Source: Dermanyssus gallinae (taxonomy: Eukaryota > Arthropoda > Arachnida > Mesostigmata > Dermanyssidae). Taken from it: a stretch of 64,000 nucleotides of DNA. Location: assembly GCA_003439945.1 (NCBI GenBank), contig QVRM01002145.1, positions 395,001 to 459,000 on the forward strand, read 5' to 3'. The translations under genes and the position numbers were made by a program. Below, piece by piece: positions 1 to 12,350 of the stretch. Position 1 is the stretch's first letter; each line of letters opens with the position of its first letter. Under the pieces are notes generated by a model, which was not told the DNA's origin, made no database searches, and was given only the letters and a program-made list of their open reading frames with translations.

Positions 1-764
1 AGCCAATGGCCCATGTTCTAATGCCACTCTAGGGCAATCGGGGGTCATCACAATCACGGATCACAGTGACGACAACAACAACAACAATAACAAATATGCC
101 CCTACGAGAATGATGCGGAGAATGCTGAGAAACTGTACGTGTTATACCGGCACGGCTCGATGGCATGCTTTTCTCAATCATCCACAAGAGATGAGATTTA
201 TTTGAGGGGAACAAGAATTGAGATCTTGTTGTGTTCTTCTTCCTTCTTCGTTCCTTGTGCTACTTCTGCGGCGACTGCTGCTTATACTACTGTTGCTCTT
301 ATTCAACTTTCCTTGTTTACTGCTACGACCTCATCGACACAAATCACCACAACTAGACTTTATGCTGAATAGAACGTGTTGCCTGCAGCGACTCGAACTA
401 CGATACATAGGCGTTACCATAATGATGGTGATGTACGCAATCGAGTATCAATTTGGCGTTTTTTTCTTGTAGCCACGTAGGCCATTGGGGCCAATACTAC
501 TAATAGAGATGCCATGGACACTTGTCGGTTCAATCAATCCATCATGAATCGATTCGATCAATCATTCATCAATCGATGAATGAATTGACAACAAGATCGC
601 AAGTTGTTCTTGTTCTTGTCGAACGATCGGCACTAGATAGCTAGCTGACAAGGAGAACAGTGAGGAGGAGGAGGAGAACAAGGTGCGCGAAGTGCTTCCA
701 TCTGACGCTCTCCGTCCGTCTAACTCGTACCGCAGACAGATCTCTATCGATATCGAATAGAAAT
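1..764. other. no gene recognised
   Basis: Only short unrelated open frames; ordinary intergenic or intronic sequence. Confidence 0.6.
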
Positions 765-930
765 AGATATACATATATAGATCGATTGATAGACACACAG
801 AGACAGACAGACAGATATATACATAGATTGACTGATAGATACATACATAGATTGACTGATAGATAGATGGATACATACATAAATAGATTGTTAGATAGAT
901 ACATACATAGAAAGAGATACATACCTAGAC
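765..930. repeat. compound GATA/GACA/CATA microsatellite
   Basis: Imperfect tetranucleotide array with repeated atagattgactgatagat-type units. Its frames give Tyr/Ile/Ser-rich artefacts. Confidence 0.85.
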
Positions 931-1956
931 AGCTCGATATTTACTCGCGGTGGGTGACCCGATTTCTCGTCTTGCCGTCATCTTCACCGTCGGCATCAGC
1001 GTCTTCGGCGGCCAACAGCCAACTATGAAGGCAGTCGACGAACGAAATCGAGAAGAGTCGACCAGCACCACCACCACTACCAATACAAATACAAGCCGCC
1101 AACCGGCCGAGTAGGCATCAGTGTTTTTTATTGTACGGCCATGGGATGTTGTTGATGATGACGACGACGACGATGACGACGATGGTGATGATGATGAGGT
1201 TGAGGCTGAGGCTATGAGCGCAGGTCTTATTCATTATTTTCCGCTGTCACTCATCATCACTACTACTACTACTGTGGTTCGTCAATATGTACTTGTTGAG
1301 TGTTGTTGCTCGGTGGCATTGTTGTTGTCTGCAAGAAGAATGGCAAAGAAGAAGAAGAAATAAACAACAAGGCTATAGTGCGGCAGTTGTTGTTTTTATT
1401 GCTGCTGCTGTTGTTGTTGTTATTTTTGTTATTGTTCATACTATTGTTGTCGTTGTTGTTGTTACGGCAGTAGCAGCTGCTGCTTCGTTTCTTCTTATTA
1501 TTATCCTTCTTCTTCTACAGATGACGCCCGCTCGATGTTTTTGTCCAGCAGCAGCTATTGCCCGCGGGTCAGTTCGTATTACTGCTGTGTCTAGCTGGCC
1601 AACAGTAGGCAAACTTACAATACCTAGTAGATAGGACAAGATAACCTAACCAACCCGCGACTAGAAGCGCGCAATAGTGACGGGCAAGTGACACGGCACG
1701 GCACGCAGACACGTGTGTTCGCGCGCTCGACTTGAAGATCGCGCCATGTGCGCGCCTTCGAACCCCTCTGATACTTCACCACTCCCCTTCTCCCCCCCCC
1801 CCGAGCCCCCCTATATGTTGGGTGGGGAATCACGACGGTATTCGCCGGCCGCCGCCGCCGCCTGCACTACTCGGGCTGCTGTGGGATTGGTTGAGGTTGT
1901 TTCGGCTGCCCGATTCGATCGAAGTCGGCGCCTTATTCTATCCATGGACCATCATC

Positions 1957-2027
1957 ACTCCATTGACAACAACGGCAACAACAACAACAACAACGGCAAC
2001 AACAACAACAACAACAACAACGGCAGC

Positions 2028-2088
<61 letters not shown>

Positions 2089-2118
2089 GCAGCAATAACA
2101 ACAACGTCGATGACAACA
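1957..2118. repeat. (CAA)n microsatellite
   Basis: Long ACA/AAC tract with occasional GGC and GC interruptions. A frame from the ATG at 1945 reads poly-Asn, but no conserved sequence flanks it. Confidence 0.85.
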
Positions 2119-2527
2119 ACAAGAGACCTGGATTAGCCTGGTCATTCTGTGTAACTTTTTATCATTATGGTCAATATAGAAATAGTGCCATTTTTCTGGT
2201 TTTTCTCGTTCCATTTTCATAAACGTGATTCTACTTACGTAAGCTAATATTTTAAATAATTTCAAGTTTGTTCAAAGTCTGATTTAGTCTTCTTGCCTAG
2301 TAGTCTACACAAAAAGGGCCCGTCTGTTCAGCAGCCGGCCCTGTGTAAGAGTGAGTGTGTGTAGATGTGTTTATTGTATCTATATTTTCCTGCCAGTGTA
2401 GCGTCGCATTGTACGAATTATGGCAATACTGCATACGTTGTAGTGGTATTGTACATGCACGAACATGTATCATAAATTATGAATGCATTCAATCATTAAT
2501 GTTCGTTTGATCGACCCATCGATCGAT

Positions 2528-2655
2528 CGATGATTTCTTCGACATGAAGGCGGCGTTGATTTCGTTGGCATGAAGGCGGCGTTGATTTCGTTGGCATGAA
2601 GGCGGCGTTGATTTCTTCGGCATGAACGCGTCGATTTCTTCTCGACATGAAGGCG
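2528..2655. repeat. 26-bp minisatellite, about four copies
   Basis: Tandem unit gatttcgttggcatgaagg… of 26 bp, with the outer copies diverged. The unit is not a multiple of three, so it is not a coding repeat. Confidence 0.8.
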
Positions 2656-3925
2656 AGTGCAAGCATATGCGATGACGAATGAATGCTGTTCGGTTACGTC
2701 GGAGAGGTTGCGAGCGCTGGCTGAATGGTTGCAGGATGCTAGAGACTCGAGGCTCCACTCTACCTACACGTGCTCAGTCTGAGGACGTCTCGTGGTCGTT
2801 GTGTGTGATGTCTGTTTCACGGTGGCCGTTTGATCGTTTGATTCGAGACGACGAATCGACGACGATGCGGTGATGATCCTGCAATCCAGGACGCCCACCG
2901 CCGCCCTTCGTTGCCCTCCTCGTGTAGCGGAGCAGTCGGTCGGTAGTCAGGACGGCTACACCGACACACGACATTCCGATGCTTGCTACACAGAGGTTCG
3001 CCGAATTCCGCCAGCAACCTTTTGGCGTTGCCGGAGCATGCTCCGGTTCGAGTCCTGCTAGCGACCGATCACCCCACCGATCACTCCCTTTCACTGACTG
3101 ATCGGTTAGACAATATTCGTGATCGATAACCTGATCGCCTGTCGGCGATGGCCTGGATGCACACAGCCGGCTTACGGATTGACGGACGAGGCACTGACCG
3201 ACTGTTAATTAAGTTATTGAGGTGTTGATTTATTATATAGTTGATTGGTTGTATCAATTGAGCAGGCAGCGGCCTATGAACGCTATCATGTCCGTTAACT
3301 GCGGGATAGTTGTTGTAAGAGAAGGTGTTGCACGTTGGGTTAATTAGTGTCGTTTTTCGTAGGGGGGCACGTGACGGCGGTCCACACTCACGCCTTCATG
3401 TAGTGTTAACTCGCTTCACCGATGGCGGAATTCTTCAAATTGCCTCGTTTGGCCGATCGCTCGCTCATGGTGTCCATATGCTATGACCACAGTAGGTTCG
3501 GTCGGCAAACGTAACACGTACTGAGAGGTACTCGACCCTTAAGCTGAATCCATCCGACGTACAATGCAAGAGCATGCAACAACTGGTGGCTGTTGTTGTC
3601 GTCGTCGTCGTCATTGTTTTTGTTGACGCTTCTAGTGCTGCAACCAGATAGAAACACCTGGTTGACTAGAGTTGTTTGGCCACTAACTCGCCGTCGAGGC
3701 CGCCCTGATTCGTAAGCAATCGCTCGCACTGTCACGAGGCGCAATAGGTAGCCTTCCGGAATCACTGGATGTGACATCCTTTGGTGGCAGATATCAAAAT
3801 AGCGGTCGCTCGCTCGGGTTTTATGTCGCCGCCGTCGCTGCCATCGCTACCGCCACCATATGAGTGTTTGCAGTTCAATCGGTTGCAACAGCCAGCTTGC
3901 TCTTGATTGTATCTTCCTATGATTG
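2656..3925. other. no gene recognised
   Basis: Moderately GC-rich with TCGAT-type words and a perfect 16-bp palindrome (ccggagcatgctccgg, about 3032). No conserved protein seen. Confidence 0.5.
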
Positions 3926-4018
3926 CCTTCCTATTCTTGTTGGTGTTGTTCTTATTCTTGTTGGTGTTGTTCCTATTCTTGTTGGTGTTGTTCCTATTCT
4001 TGTTGGTGTTGTTTGCTA
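3926..4018. repeat. 21-bp minisatellite, about four copies
   Basis: Tandem copies of ctattcttgttggtgttgtt with single-base changes. Confidence 0.8.
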
Positions 4019-4610
4019 TCCGTCCTTGTAGGTATTGTACGTACTACTGGTCTTTTTAAACGACGACTATCGCGCGTCGTTGACTAACTTCCTAGCTAGA
4101 GCTGTATTGTGTGTATGGACCAGAACATCATGTTGTCGTCGGCGTCGTCGTCGTCGTCGTCGTCTTCGCCGTGCGTTTCGGGCGATTTCAGCCGCACGCA
4201 CGCCGACAGCACGCACAGGTATAGAGAGAGGGCCGCACGACAGGCCAACAGGCCAGAACAGACAAATATACGGGCAGCCAGTCAAGCTAGCCTTTTGTTT
4301 CAATGGCCGCTGCTTCTCGAACAACTTCGAGAATCCTCCATGCGTCCGTCTCGGTGGTGATCGGTCCTTGATGATGGTGGTGGTGGTGGCGCATCCGTGG
4401 TGGCCGGACGGACGGCACCGGCTGCAGGTACCGCAGGTACCGCAGGTGAGCGGTGAGTGGCTGCGAGCGGCGCCATCATCCTATCGGTCGTGTATAGTAC
4501 CATCATGAGCTTCTTCATCCCACCGGTGGACGACTTGAAGAAGCCGACAACGACGACGACGATGTTGATGATGATGATGATCAGAGCGAATTCCTTTCTA
4601 CTGCGAATGC

Positions 4611-5045
4611 TCTTGCTGAAGTTGTTGTTGCTCCTTCTGATGCTGATGTTGATGTTGTTGTTATTTTTATTGCTGTTGTTGTTGGCGTTAATGTTGCTGT
4701 TGTTGTTGTTGTTTTTGCTGATGTAATTGTTGTTGCTGACGTTGTTGTTGTTTTTGCTGATGTGGTTGTTGTTGCTGACGTTGTTGTTGTTGTTTTTGCT
4801 GATGTGGTTGTTGTTGTTGCTGACGTTGTTGTTGTTGTTGTTGCTCACGTTGTTGTTGTTGTTGTTGTTGCTGACGTTGTTGTTGTTGTTGTTGTTTTTG
4901 CTGATGTGGTTGTTGTTGCTGACGTTGTTGTTGTTTTTGCTGATGTGATTGTTGTTGTTGCTGACGTTGTGATTGTTGTTGTTGTTGACGCTGTTGTTGT
5001 TGTTTTTGCTGATGTGGTTGTTGTTGTTGCTGACGTTATTGTCGA
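4611..5045. repeat. (TTG)n with higher-order repeat
   Basis: TTG-rich tract organised in larger units: tttttgctgatgtggttg followed by gttgctgacgttgttg recurs about six times. Long frames on both strands are poly-Leu, Val or Asn artefacts. Confidence 0.85.
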
Positions 5046-5396
5046 TGCTGTTGGGGTGGCAGTTCGTCATGCTGTTGCTGCTGCTGAAGTGCAGTACTCA
5101 CACCACTACGCAGAATTCGCCGCCAACAGCGACAAATGAGAGCTTCGGCTAGACCGACATACAATAGATCATCATGTGTCTGCCTGCCGCCGCCGCTGAC
5201 GCCGTTACTGAAGCCGCACGAGCTGAGCAGCATCTCTGCGTGGCTCAAAGCTCAAAAAAACGTCAGCCGTTGGCTGCCTACAACTCCCGCCTGCTGGCGT
5301 AATAAGGGCATTGGGTGGTGGTGGTGATGTTGTGGTGGTGGTCGTTGTTCACATTAGCACTTCTCTGGTCGATAACTTCTCAGAGAAATAGCGCCG

Positions 5397-5404
5397 CAAT
5401 AATA

Positions 5405-5480
<76 letters not shown>
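5397..5480. repeat. (AAT)n microsatellite
   Basis: About 28 nearly perfect AAT units. Confidence 0.95.
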
Positions 5481-5481
<1 letters not shown>

Positions 5482-6121
5482 CGTATTTTGTTATCAAATT
5501 ATCGCCCCCCGGTAAATGCATAGATGAAACATTTTTTATTTCCTTATACGAAATCAGTTGTCGTCTGTTCATCTTAACACCTATTTGGTCGGCCATTTCT
5601 CACAGATATCGCGCCGCACAGAGAGACCAGTAAACCATTGCCAGCCGGTAAATGTACAGATTGAACATTTGTCTTCTTGCACATCAGTTCCTTCAGGCCT
5701 CTCGCCCTCGGAATCATTGTCGCGTTGACGCGCTATACCTCCAAGGCGGTGCGCTACCTCCGGAACGCTGTGGATAATTTGTCTCCGTTGAATAATAATG
5801 ATAATAACGACATCTTTACCATCAACGCTCACGTCATCAATATCAACAACAACAACATGGGGTGTAAAGACATCACCAGCAGCAAGCAACAGCAGCAATA
5901 ATATTAATACAAGTGATCGTAATTATAAATGACATATTGAGAATAACTAGTTCAGGGACCTTTGTCTTCTACCACATCTGCCTATTAAGGCAGTCATTGG
6001 TAATATGCGTATAGGCCATTTCCTGACCACTTTTTACATCAATTAACCCAATTTCGTGCGCCTTGGCGTACGCCATCGCTTGAGTTTGCCACACTGAAAA
6101 TACAGATACTTTGGATACATA

Positions 6122-6478
6122 CTTAGAATTAAAAACATTTTTTTAACAATTTTTTTATTTCATTCGAGACCATCTCCCGTTCCCTACGGTTTTGAAATCG
6201 CCTTGAGCCATATCTTCAATGAGGCACCAAGGGCCGGACATGTTGCGATATCTAAACTTTTCGGGCTGACTCTCATTTAACGTCCACGAAACCGCTCTTG
6301 CATTACTTCATAATACAACAATGAGGATCGAATCCGTGCATGGCGATATGGTTTATCATCTATTCTCAATGAGCATTGCTCAAGGAAAAACCGATCAACA
6401 ACTGGAATCGAACCGGCGACACCTCGATTGATGACAACCTGACTAGCATACTAGCCCCTAGACCGCGTCGCGCCTATA
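6122..6478 (-). mobile_element. SINE-B (tRNA-derived) with hairpin 3' end, SINE-A piece inside
   Basis: Read on the minus strand, the head is tRNA-like: A-box-like GGTCTAGGGG, and a B box matching GGTTCGATTCC (at about 6405). The body matches 13180-13485, with shared blocks such as GCGATATGGT and CACCAAGGGCCG. The 3' end (6122-6168) is a degenerate hairpin. Bases about 6265-6345 instead match SINE-A, so a second SINE appears embedded or recombined. Pol III-transcribed, non-coding. Confidence 0.75.
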
Positions 6479-6516
6479 CATATGATGTAAATATATTTAT
6501 AGTTATATAGTACGCT

Positions 6517-6562
6517 CTAGAATTAAACAATTTTTTTTAAAGGAGGTTGTTTTTAATTCTAG
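6517..6562. repeat. 46-bp hairpin mini-repeat
   Basis: Palindromic CTAGAATTAAAcaa … ttgTTTTTAATTCTAG with an AAAGGAGG loop. It is the same unit as the SINE-B 3' hairpins and the copy at 30099-30142, but here it stands alone next to a SINE-B head. Confidence 0.7.
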
Positions 6563-6891
6563 ACTATGCAGGAAACACAAAGTCCTGCATGCACATAATG
6601 CATTCGAATGAACTTCGACAAGCATCGCACTGACACTAGACTAGCTATCCAGCAAAGGCAAACATGTTGATACACAAATCAGAAAAAAAAACAATGATAC
6701 ACAAATCAGAAAATGTTGACGACGGGGGCGAAGTTATCACCGAGGCATTTGTCGATCGCGTACTGAATTTCAACTGCGGAATTTGTTCAACGGTGAAACT
6801 TGTTCCGAAATGGTTAGCGACGCGGTGTGCGTGAATGTCACTAGTGAAATTTTCATCGTTTTTATAGTTTTTAGCTGCAAAAGCTGTTCCG

Positions 6892-7230
6892 ATGGGCCTA
6901 CGCTCTTTCTGTCATCTGGGGCGCATCTACCTATTCTACCGCAGTTGCCGTACCTCGGCTGAACCTACATGCGGTCATATGTACAACGCCTGTTTAGCAA
7001 CAACAGCACCGGCAAAGTTGCCGGATTGCGTATTGGCTGGCTCTTCAGATACAGTTAACAAGAGGCTGGATCAAGATAAATTGACAAGCGTACCAATTCG
7101 GGAACGACTAGCTCCGTTTCTTATGTTGTCAGGAAACCAAGACACACACTACCTGACACGAAACGCCAGAGCGGCCACAAACACAGCGAAGCAATTTGTT
7201 GCACGCTTTCTCCGTAAGCAGGCGTTTTGA
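6892..7230 (+). CDS. unrecognised 112-codon open frame
   Basis: ATG at 6892, stop at 7228-7230, composition not low-complexity. I recognise no motif, signal peptide or family, and no splice sites are obvious. It may be a chance open frame or a transposon remnant. Listed because it is the longest varied frame in the 5-10 kb part. Confidence 0.15.
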   Translation: MGLRSFCHLGRIYLFYRSCRTSAEPTCGHMYNACLATTAPAKLPDCVLAGSSDTVNKRLDQDKLTSVPIRERLAPFLMLSGNQDTHYLTRNARAATNTAKQFVARFLRKQAF

Positions 7231-7303
7231 TCACCGAGGTGTATGCATTCGTGAGTTAGTCATTTGCTGTAGTCAACTGTGTGTACACATATGCATATGT
7301 TTG

Positions 7304-7342
<39 letters not shown>

Positions 7343-8036
7343 TAACAAATTAAAGGAAAGCAAAGTACTTTGTCGTGTTTTTGCCATCGTGTACATTCAC
7401 CTACCTGTAGGACAGATCATGCGTTAGATGGCTTTTGAAACGTCGAATACATATTTCGCATTAAGTACGGTGGCACGGATGCTGCGTCTCTAGATCTCGG
7501 TTTCCACGGTTCAAGTCTTCAGACTAACGTGGAAATATCTTCTGTCTATCTTTTTCGCTCTGTCTCTATCTGATTTTTGTCTTCTAACGCTATCGTGAAA
7601 TTGCAAAGCATAGGTGATTAGTGACACCCACTACGATGGTTCGTGGCGTTTACTTGATCGGTTGGCCAGTCGCGGTCGTTAACAGAAAAATTGATTTATA
7701 GTAAAAAAAAAGCAAGAGAATTGCACGCGCGCCAAAGAGAGGCAAGTAAGGAAAGCAAAGGAAATAGGGAACCCGATCGATGTTGGCACATTGACCGCCG
7801 TGTGTCACAATTAACCACAGCTACGAGAATCGCCTCCATAATAATAATGGTCAAGCTAGTTAGCGAAGCTAATGCAGCCTGGTGAATATTCAGTACTTAT
7901 GCAAGCGATAAAGGAAGAAGCAGAGAGAAAGGAAAGACGCAAAATAGAGGATGCTTCGTTCGTCGGCGGAACGGCGTCCTTTAGATTACTCTGAAGTCTG
8001 CTTGTCTGGTAGCAGGGACGGTCGCAGTTGGACACT

Positions 8037-8100
8037 GCAATGTGAAGGTAAACCCGTGGACGTTAAATGTTGGCTGAGAGTCAACCCGACACAATTTTTT
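8037..8100 (+). mobile_element. SINE-A 3' fragment
   Basis: Carries CAATGTGAAGG, CCGTGGACGTTAAA and TTGGCTGAGAGTCAACCCGA, the 3' half of SINE-A as seen (reverse strand) at 56.5 kb. The tRNA-like head is not recognisable. It lies just upstream of a second copy in the same orientation. Confidence 0.65.
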
Positions 8101-8116
8101 GGGGTTATGTGATACT

Positions 8117-8269
8117 GCCGAGCCCGGCGGAGACAGATAGACACACAGGTTCGACCCCCCCCCCCCCGTTGTTCGTTTGTATTTATGGGGCCCGTTTTAC
8201 GAAACAATGCGAAGACAATTCCGTGGACGTTCTCTGGTTGGCTGAGGGTTAGCCCCAACAAAAAAAGTT
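8117..8269 (+). mobile_element. SINE-A copy with deleted head and poly-C tract
   Basis: Starts GCCGAGCCCGGCGG (tRNA-like head, shortened), then the B-box region GGTTCGA followed by a run of 13 C (8155-8167), TTTGTATTTATGG, and the shared tail ending in an A-run. Matches the full copy at 56479-56654. Confidence 0.7.
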
Positions 8270-10599
8270 TAGGTTTGGGTGGGATACTGACACAGTAAAC
8301 GGCACGCTGCTAACAACATGCAGACATGATGCCATGAACGAGCATGAGCTTGTCTCAACCGTTTAGTCCGCTTCCAAAAGACAGAGCCTAGATGGGCTAT
8401 TTGATAGGCGGTCGATGGAAATTGATCGGTTTCCTCCTGTTTTTTCTATAAACGGCACAAGCAACTTGCAAAAGACAACTGCAGAGCAGCCGAAGGCAGG
8501 GCGCCGCTGGACACTGGCCGTACAGAACAGGTGTCGTTGAGCGTGGGGCACTTGCGTACACGTGTCTCGATTGGCGGAAGCATTTCAACCGGCGGCTCGT
8601 AGAGTGAAGGCCGGCCATGGCGATACGCCATGCGGGGCGGTAACTAGCTGGACTATACTGCGGTAGTTAGAGTGGTAATACACACACGATTACGTTAGGC
8701 AGTGAGTGACAAGACCTTGTCGTTTGCTTGCTTGCCACCGCTCGAGGGATGCGGGCAGAGCGTTACGAAAGGCGACGAAGGGCAACTACAAGCGGCGGAG
8801 AGGAACAAGACCTCTACGAGGAATTGACCCATCGATGGTTATTGTCATCGTCGTCGTCGTCATCACTGAGTCATCACTGAGAGGCCGGCTACTGGCATAT
8901 ATAGATGTACATTCACGTACGTGCGCCTACACACTCACGCATGCATGAATGCGTGAGTACCGTCACCGACATCATGTTGTTGGGCCGTGATGTCTACATG
9001 ATTGATTTGATGACCTCCGCAATGGGCGACGGACTGCGGAAGTAACGACAGGAGCAGCCAGCGGCAGCAGCAGCAAGACCGGCTGACGCGGCAACAGCAA
9101 TAACAATAAGAACAAACGTTCGTTCATATTTAACCGGCTGCTCATTCACTTTATCGTCGTCGTCGTCGACGTCGTCGTCGAAGAACATGATCACGCGTCG
9201 ACTTACGACGACCCCCGACAAAGGGGTGAAAGGGCATCCGTTTCCGTAGAGGGGGAACGGGCAGAGGCGGTGGTGGTTGTGGTGGTCGAGAGCGACAATC
9301 ATCCGCATTCATAGGGAAGACTTGAATGACGGCGGCAGTGCGGCTTGGGTGGGTACGACGACAATTGCTGACCATGATCGCAATTGGCAAAACACAATAT
9401 GGTACTGGTACTATTGGTTGGAATATTATAGTCGTGACAGTGGTCCTGGTATTACCAATGCTAGTAATTGCGAGGGTGGTGGTTAATAATAATAATAATA
9501 ATATTTATTATTATTACTATTATTGCAATATGGATATAATGGACGTCATTAGCGACAAAGATGGCAACACTGGGAAACCACATTGTCCCGCGTGCATACA
9601 CTGATTACGTGCAGAGTTGCTTGTTTGTATACGAGAAACAAAGTTAGGAAAGAATGTTTTCCTACCAGCCCCCTCCTCGCTCTCTTACTATATGTTTATT
9701 TTTCTTCTCTTTGAAAGTGACCGCGTTTTTGAAGATGTCGTTATTGTCGTGACGTGGTCACTGTGACAGCTTCTGCTGGTGCTGTTGTTCTTAATGTACT
9801 TAAATAACTCCACTTGTCAAGTGTTTGCTATGTATGGACAGTAGTGAATGGAGGGACCAATGAGAGAACGGTACTTACACGCAGGAGTAACAAATGAGCG
9901 AACTAAAGAGCATTGCTTAAGAGCATCAGCAGCTCGTAGAAACAACAGTGACAAAGCAACAACAACAACAACACGAACAACAACAACAAGAACAATAAAA
10001 GCAACAACGGCAGCCCCTAGCAGCAGCGATGTCACTTGTAAGGCAATTCGTTGTCGACTGATATATTATTATTATTATTTATTTATTTTTTGGCTTTCTA
10101 CGAAGACTACGATTATATTACTGCTCTTTAGTGGTAGATGTCATTGAAATGTGGAAGTGTTATCATCCCTCATCGTGTTGTGTGTAGTCGGATGACGAGC
10201 CGCTCACGCTGTCACGCTGTTACCGCTCTGCCGGGAGGAATCGGCTGCTCCTGCTGCCGCTGCCACGAGTAAATATTCTCAGAATGAAGATCGTTCATTC
10301 GGCATGATCCTCTCCAACGTGATCACGTGTTCACGCTCGTGCAGTCGCCGGCAACGTTAACAACATTTGCCATCACGAAACCCAATAGGAGAGTGTGGTG
10401 AATAGTTCGAATGTCATAATCATGAGAAGTAGAATTCTTTCTAATACTACAACAACGAACTTATAGAATGATAGTTTTTTTTTGTTTTCCTTTCAAAATT
10501 AAGCTCACTCATGCTAGCTAACGTAGCGATCAGAACAATAATTACGACGATGACGACGATCTGAAACAAACTAAAACAACAACAGGAACCTAGGCGACG
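8270..10599. other. no gene recognised
   Basis: Small CGT/CAA/AAT tracts (8840-8865, 9155-9180, 9486-9530, 9957-10000) in otherwise unremarkable sequence. Confidence 0.5.
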
Positions 10600-10676
10600 A
10601 CGACGACAACAATAACAACAGCAACAACAACAACAACAACAACAACAATAGCAACAACAATAACAACAACAACAGC

Positions 10677-10722
<46 letters not shown>

Positions 10723-10742
10723 GCAACAACAACAACAATAAA
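10600..10742. repeat. (CAA)n microsatellite
   Basis: ACA/CAA tract with occasional AGC and AAT units. No adjoining coding signal. Confidence 0.9.
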
Positions 10743-10944
10743 GGGCAATAACGCGGACTAATGGAGGATGACAACACGAGATGACGAGAGACGCCGAGCA
10801 ATGAAAATGCTTATGCCGCCAACGTGGTGATGACGGTTGAGGACATCCGTCTACGAGATCATGACGCCTTGATGACGTCGGGCAACAACTAGAGTAGTGT
10901 ATATCGAGACGGCCACGGAATTGCTTAGCAAGCATTCACATTTA

Positions 10945-12206
10945 TTGTTGCCCATTGCTGTTGTTATTGTTGTTGTCGCAGTAGTAGTTGCTGTTGTTGT
11001 TGTTGTCGTCGTTGTCGTTGTTGCTGACGTCACACAAAAGAACGGTGGTGGTGGTAGTGACGACGAGAACGACGATGCTGATGGTGAATCGCGTATTATG
11101 ACAGTAATTGATGTTGGGGGCGATGTTGACGATGGTGCTGGCTTGGATTGCTGGCGGGGGAGGTTGAGTGATAGCCGGTTGAGGTCCACCAACCATGAGG
11201 CGATGAGGAGGCCATTAATAAATTGTAGAATGTTCAGTAGAACCTGCAGTTGCCGTTGTTGTTGTTGTTGTTGTTGTTATTGCTGTCGGTATTGTTGTTG
11301 TTATTGCTGTCGGTATGGTTGTTGCTGCTGTTGTTGTCATTATTGTTGTTGTTGGTGTTATTGTCAATATTGCTGTTGTTGTCGTTATTGTTGTTGTTGT
11401 TGTTGTTGTTGTTGTCGATATTGTTGTTGTTGTCATTATTGTTGTTATTGGTGTCAATATTGTTGTTGTTGCTGCTGCTGTGTTGTTAACCATTGTCGTC
11501 AATATTGTTGTTGTTGCTGCTGCTGTGTTGTTGTTGCTGTTGTTGTTGCAACGTTCTCGTCGCCATAGTATAGTTGTAGTAATAGAAGTACTACTACTAC
11601 TACTAAAAATTTCATCCCACACAACATCGTTGCTGTCGCGGCATCTACAGCAGCGGCAGCGGCAGCAGCAGCAGCAGCGCCACCAACATCAGCGGCCACC
11701 GCGGCGACGTCGACCAGCCGGAGAGTGCGTTGCTGGCCAATGGCGCCAGCAGCAGCAGCAACAACAACAGCAACAATGACAGCAACAACAGCGGCCAACG
11801 GCGCGATCTTCCAGACAGCCTGGCGCCGTCTCCTGACGCAAACGACGACTTCCAGACAGCGCGTCTGCCGCTTTCCCCATCCTTCATCCTTCTTTCTCTT
11901 TCTATGCGTGTGTGTATATATATGTATATATCTATATATATATATATATATATCTTCTTCCTTTCTCTCTCTCTCTCTCTCTCTCTGTGAGTTGTCGCCA
12001 GCACAATGGCTGTGTTTGGCCGTCCCCCCCCTCTTTCTCTCTCTCTTCCTCGTGCTCTCCCGCTCGCAAGCTCAGATCTACCATCTGCCATCCAGTTCAT
12101 CAGTAAAGTCAGATTTGGTTGACGTTACGGACGACTGCTCGCCTCCTTTTGCCGCGACCGCGCGAAAAGAAAGAACACACCGACTGTCATGATCGTACAG
12201 TTAATT

Positions 12207-12247
<41 letters not shown>

Positions 12248-12350
12248 GCTGTTGTTGTTGCTATTGTTGCTGTTGTTGTTGCTATTGTTGCTGTTGTTGT
12301 CGTTATTGCTATTGTTGTTGCTGCTGTTGTTGCGACTACTGTTACTGCTG
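10945..12350. repeat. cluster of (TTG)n, (CAG/CAA)n, (TA)n and (CT)n arrays
   Basis: TTG arrays at about 10945-11030, 11250-11560 and 12204-12350; CAG/CAA at 11650-11800; TA then CT at 11925-11990. Between them one frame (about 11640-11880) reads a varied Ser/Asn-rich sequence (DVDQPESALLANG, RRDLPDSLAPSPDANDDF) that could be part of a real exon, but no convincing splice sites frame it. Confidence 0.7.

Noticed and set aside
1732..2222. Poly-Asn nuclear protein exon around MDHHHSIDNNG
   Set aside because: Asn run is the CAA microsatellite; no splice sites or conserved residues around it.
2528..2655. CRISPR-like array
   Set aside because: Direct tandem copies with no spacers, in a eukaryotic context; it is a minisatellite.
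4300..5139. Long poly-Asn, poly-Val and poly-Leu frames on both strands
   Set aside because: All come from one TTG/CAA tract read in different frames; no conserved flanking protein or splice context.
10571..10935. Poly-Cys and poly-Leu frames
   Set aside because: Artefact of a CAA microsatellite read on the minus strand.
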